From Sphingomonas sp. LaA6.9 (GTDB taxonomy: Bacteria > Pseudomonadota > Alphaproteobacteria > Sphingomonadales > Sphingomonadaceae), in the NCBI RefSeq assembly GCF_022601895.1, contig NZ_JAKVIO010000016.1:1-64000 (forward strand): a stretch of DNA of 64,000 nt, read 5' to 3'. The translations under genes were made by a program, and so were the position numbers. A model generated the notes under the pieces. The model was not told the origin of the DNA and did no database searches. It saw only the letters and a program-made list of their open reading frames with translations. Of the stretch, positions 62,836-64,000 are shown one piece after another. Every line of letters starts with the position of its first letter. The stretch's first letter is position 1.

Positions 62836-63492
62836 CTACTGTTTTTCGTCTTGATTGAATTGCTTGCGAAGGTCCGTAAGGGTCGCCGCGATGTGCTGCC
62901 GGGTCAGTTCCGCAACGACCCTGGCATCACCCGACAGCCACGCCTCAAGCATCATTTCATGTTCCTCATTGGCGCGCGTATCGCGGCCCATGGGCTCCAG
63001 GTGCTTGCGGACGTAGCGCTCGGCCATGATGTGCAGCCGCTCGACCATCTGGAAGGTCAGCGGCTGATGCGCCGGCCCCACCAGCGCGAGATGGAAGGCG
63101 CGATTTAGCCGCCCGACATCGTCGGTGCCCTTCTCGATAGCGCGATCAAGGGAGTCGAGCGCGAGGCGCGCATATTCGCGATCGGCATCGCTCGCGCACT
63201 CCGCCGCGGCAGCGACGGCGTCGGGCTCGATCTTGAGGCGAAGCGCATAGACTTCTTCGGCCTCCTCGCCCGTCAGCGGCCGCACGAAGAAGCCGCGATT
63301 GGGCTGCGAGACGAGAAGCCCCTCCTGCTCAAGCCGTGCCAGCGCCTCGCGGAGCGGTATCTTGCTGACACCCAGTTCGTTGGCCAGCGCATCCTGACGG
63401 ATGGCCAGGTTCGCCGGAACAGATCCCGACACGATCCGGTCGCGCACCAGATCGAAAATCTGCTCTGAAAGATTGCGTACGATCAGGTCCAT
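62836..63492 (-). CDS. GntR family regulator with FCD domain
   Basis: A 218-residue regulator. An N-terminal wHTH spans about 8-75 (DLVRDRIVSGSVPANLAIRQ; LGVSKIPLREALARLEQEGL), then an all-helical FCD effector domain (EEVYALRLKIEPDAVAAAAE; HLALVGPAHQPLTFQMVERL; ANEEHEMMLEAWLSGDARVV). FCD members repress carboxylate or amino-acid catabolism genes. It sits between the proline racemase-like and permease genes on the same strand, and probably controls them. Ligand likely a proline derivative by context. Confidence 0.92.
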   Translation of the reverse strand: MDLIVRNLSEQIFDLVRDRIVSGSVPANLAIRQDALANELGVSKIPLREALARLEQEGLLVSQPNRGFFVRPLTGEEAEEVYALRLKIEPDAVAAAAECASDADREYARLALDSLDRAIEKGTDDVGRLNRAFHLALVGPAHQPLTFQMVERLHIMAERYVRKHLEPMGRDTRANEEHEMMLEAWLSGDARVVAELTRQHIAATLTDLRKQFNQDEKQ

Positions 63493-63566
63493 CGGATCCC
63501 CGTTTCTATGATGGATACGGCGTCCGTGATCGACGAGCTTGGCGGGCGTGGCAACAAATCTCTTCC

Positions 63567-64000
63567 TTACACCACCTGAAATCCGTTCCAGAACGCATCT
63601 TCCCGGTCGATCCAGATCGTGTTGAAGCCGGTGGCGATCGCCGAGCCCTCGATCGAGGGGATGATCGCGGGCTGGCCGCCGATCTCGGCTGCCGCCTCTA
63701 CCCTGCCGATGAAATGGCTGCCGATATAGCTTTCATGGACGAAACGGTCACCGGGCTTGAGCCTCCCTCGTGCCGCCAGCTGCGCCATGCGCGCCGACGT
63801 GCCGGTTCCGCAGGGCGAACGGTCGATCGCGCGGTCGCCATAGAATACCGCGTTGCGCGCGTCGGCCCCCTCGCCCCTGGGCGCATCGGCCCACAGTACA
63901 TGGCTGACGCCTCGGATCGTGGGATCAATCGGGTGCACCGGCTCGACCTTTTCGCGGACCAGCTGGCGCACCTTGCCGCTCAGTTCGATGATGCGCGCAG
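63567..64000 (-). CDS. Proline racemase / 4-hydroxyproline epimerase family, partial
   Basis: The C-terminal part of a racemase; the frame stays open to the window edge, so at least 143 residues are seen and the N-terminus lies beyond it. The second catalytic cysteine is present in DRSPCGTGTSARMAQLAARG, which separates epimerases and racemases from the trans-3-hydroxy-L-proline dehydratases that carry Thr there. Further landmarks are VSHVLWADAP, HESYIGSHFIGRV and GFNTIWIDREDAFWNGFQ. 4-Hydroxyproline 2-epimerase feeds trans-4-hydroxy-L-proline catabolism. The GntR regulator follows 74 bases away. Confidence 0.9.
   Translation of the reverse strand, partial: ARIIELSGKVRQLVREKVEPVHPIDPTIRGVSHVLWADAPRGEGADARNAVFYGDRAIDRSPCGTGTSARMAQLAARGRLKPGDRFVHESYIGSHFIGRVEAAAEIGGQPAIIPSIEGSAIATGFNTIWIDREDAFWNGFQVV

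Noticed and set aside
1-64000. CRISPR arrays, tRNA or rRNA genes, integrases or insertion sequences
   Set aside because: No regular direct-repeat spacing, no tRNA-like TTCRA arm context, no rRNA signature and no transposase or integrase domain seen on either strand.

Overview
The window is a high-GC chromosomal segment that looks like a sphingomonad (Alphaproteobacteria, order Sphingomonadales). The assignment is inferred from the gene set: four TonB-dependent receptors (TBDRs), three DUF885 proteins, a UPF0262 protein, a SleB-type hydrolase and an alphaproteobacterial dnaB neighbourhood. I see no rRNA, tRNA, CRISPR array, phage or insertion sequence, and no clear mobile boundary.

Layout. 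0-11 kb is mostly housekeeping: an SMR exporter, a DMT exporter facing an XRE-cupin regulator across a large dyad, a UvrD/PcrA helicase, an L,D-transpeptidase, a DUF885 protein, an MFS exporter overlapping cysteine synthase, and a cell-wall hydrolase. 11-17 kb holds an AT-rich leader, a TBDR, a chemoreceptor and a DUF2332 protein. 17.2-29.6 kb is one tight eight-gene minus-strand operon: a DgcA-like epimerase, a DgcN-like DUF1611 protein, a POT peptide transporter, a serine beta-lactamase-like hydrolase, an N-acyl-D-amino-acid deacylase-like protein, a TBDR, a DUF885 protein and an M20 amidohydrolase. It reads as a pathway that takes up and dismantles D-amino-acid-containing (probably D-glutamyl) peptides. 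30-38.7 kb has an outer-membrane protein, a glycine-zipper protein, a PAS plus degenerate GGDEF protein, dnaB, UPF0262, a GH25-like protein without its catalytic acids, cytidine and dCTP deaminases, a YbaY-like lipoprotein, a TPR-like protein behind a large palindrome, and DoxX.

38.8-44.4 kb carries a membrane protein, a CoA-ester lyase, a soluble globin-coupled chemoreceptor, a Baeyer-Villiger-type flavin monooxygenase and a universal stress protein. 44.7-54.3 kb has a TBDR ending in a strong terminator, then a six-gene minus-strand operon (quinone oxidoreductase, TauD-like dioxygenase, BKACE, MFS transporter, YeiH-type exporter, small hydrolase) with a divergent AraC regulator. I infer that it degrades an organosulfur or beta-keto-acid-yielding compound. 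54.3-59.5 kb has a GH27 alpha-galactosidase with an NPCBM domain and a large TBDR with its own terminator. 59.7-64 kb has a third DUF885 protein, an amino-acid permease, a GntR/FCD regulator and a proline racemase/hydroxyproline epimerase cut by the window end.

Most interesting: the D-glutamyl-peptide operon; the AraC-BKACE-TauD-YeiH operon; a TGACA-N6-TGTCA operator shared by two distant promoters; the catalytically dead GH25; and several long co-centred dyads. All start choices rest on ribosome binding sites and overlaps read by eye. Functions are family-level unless stated.
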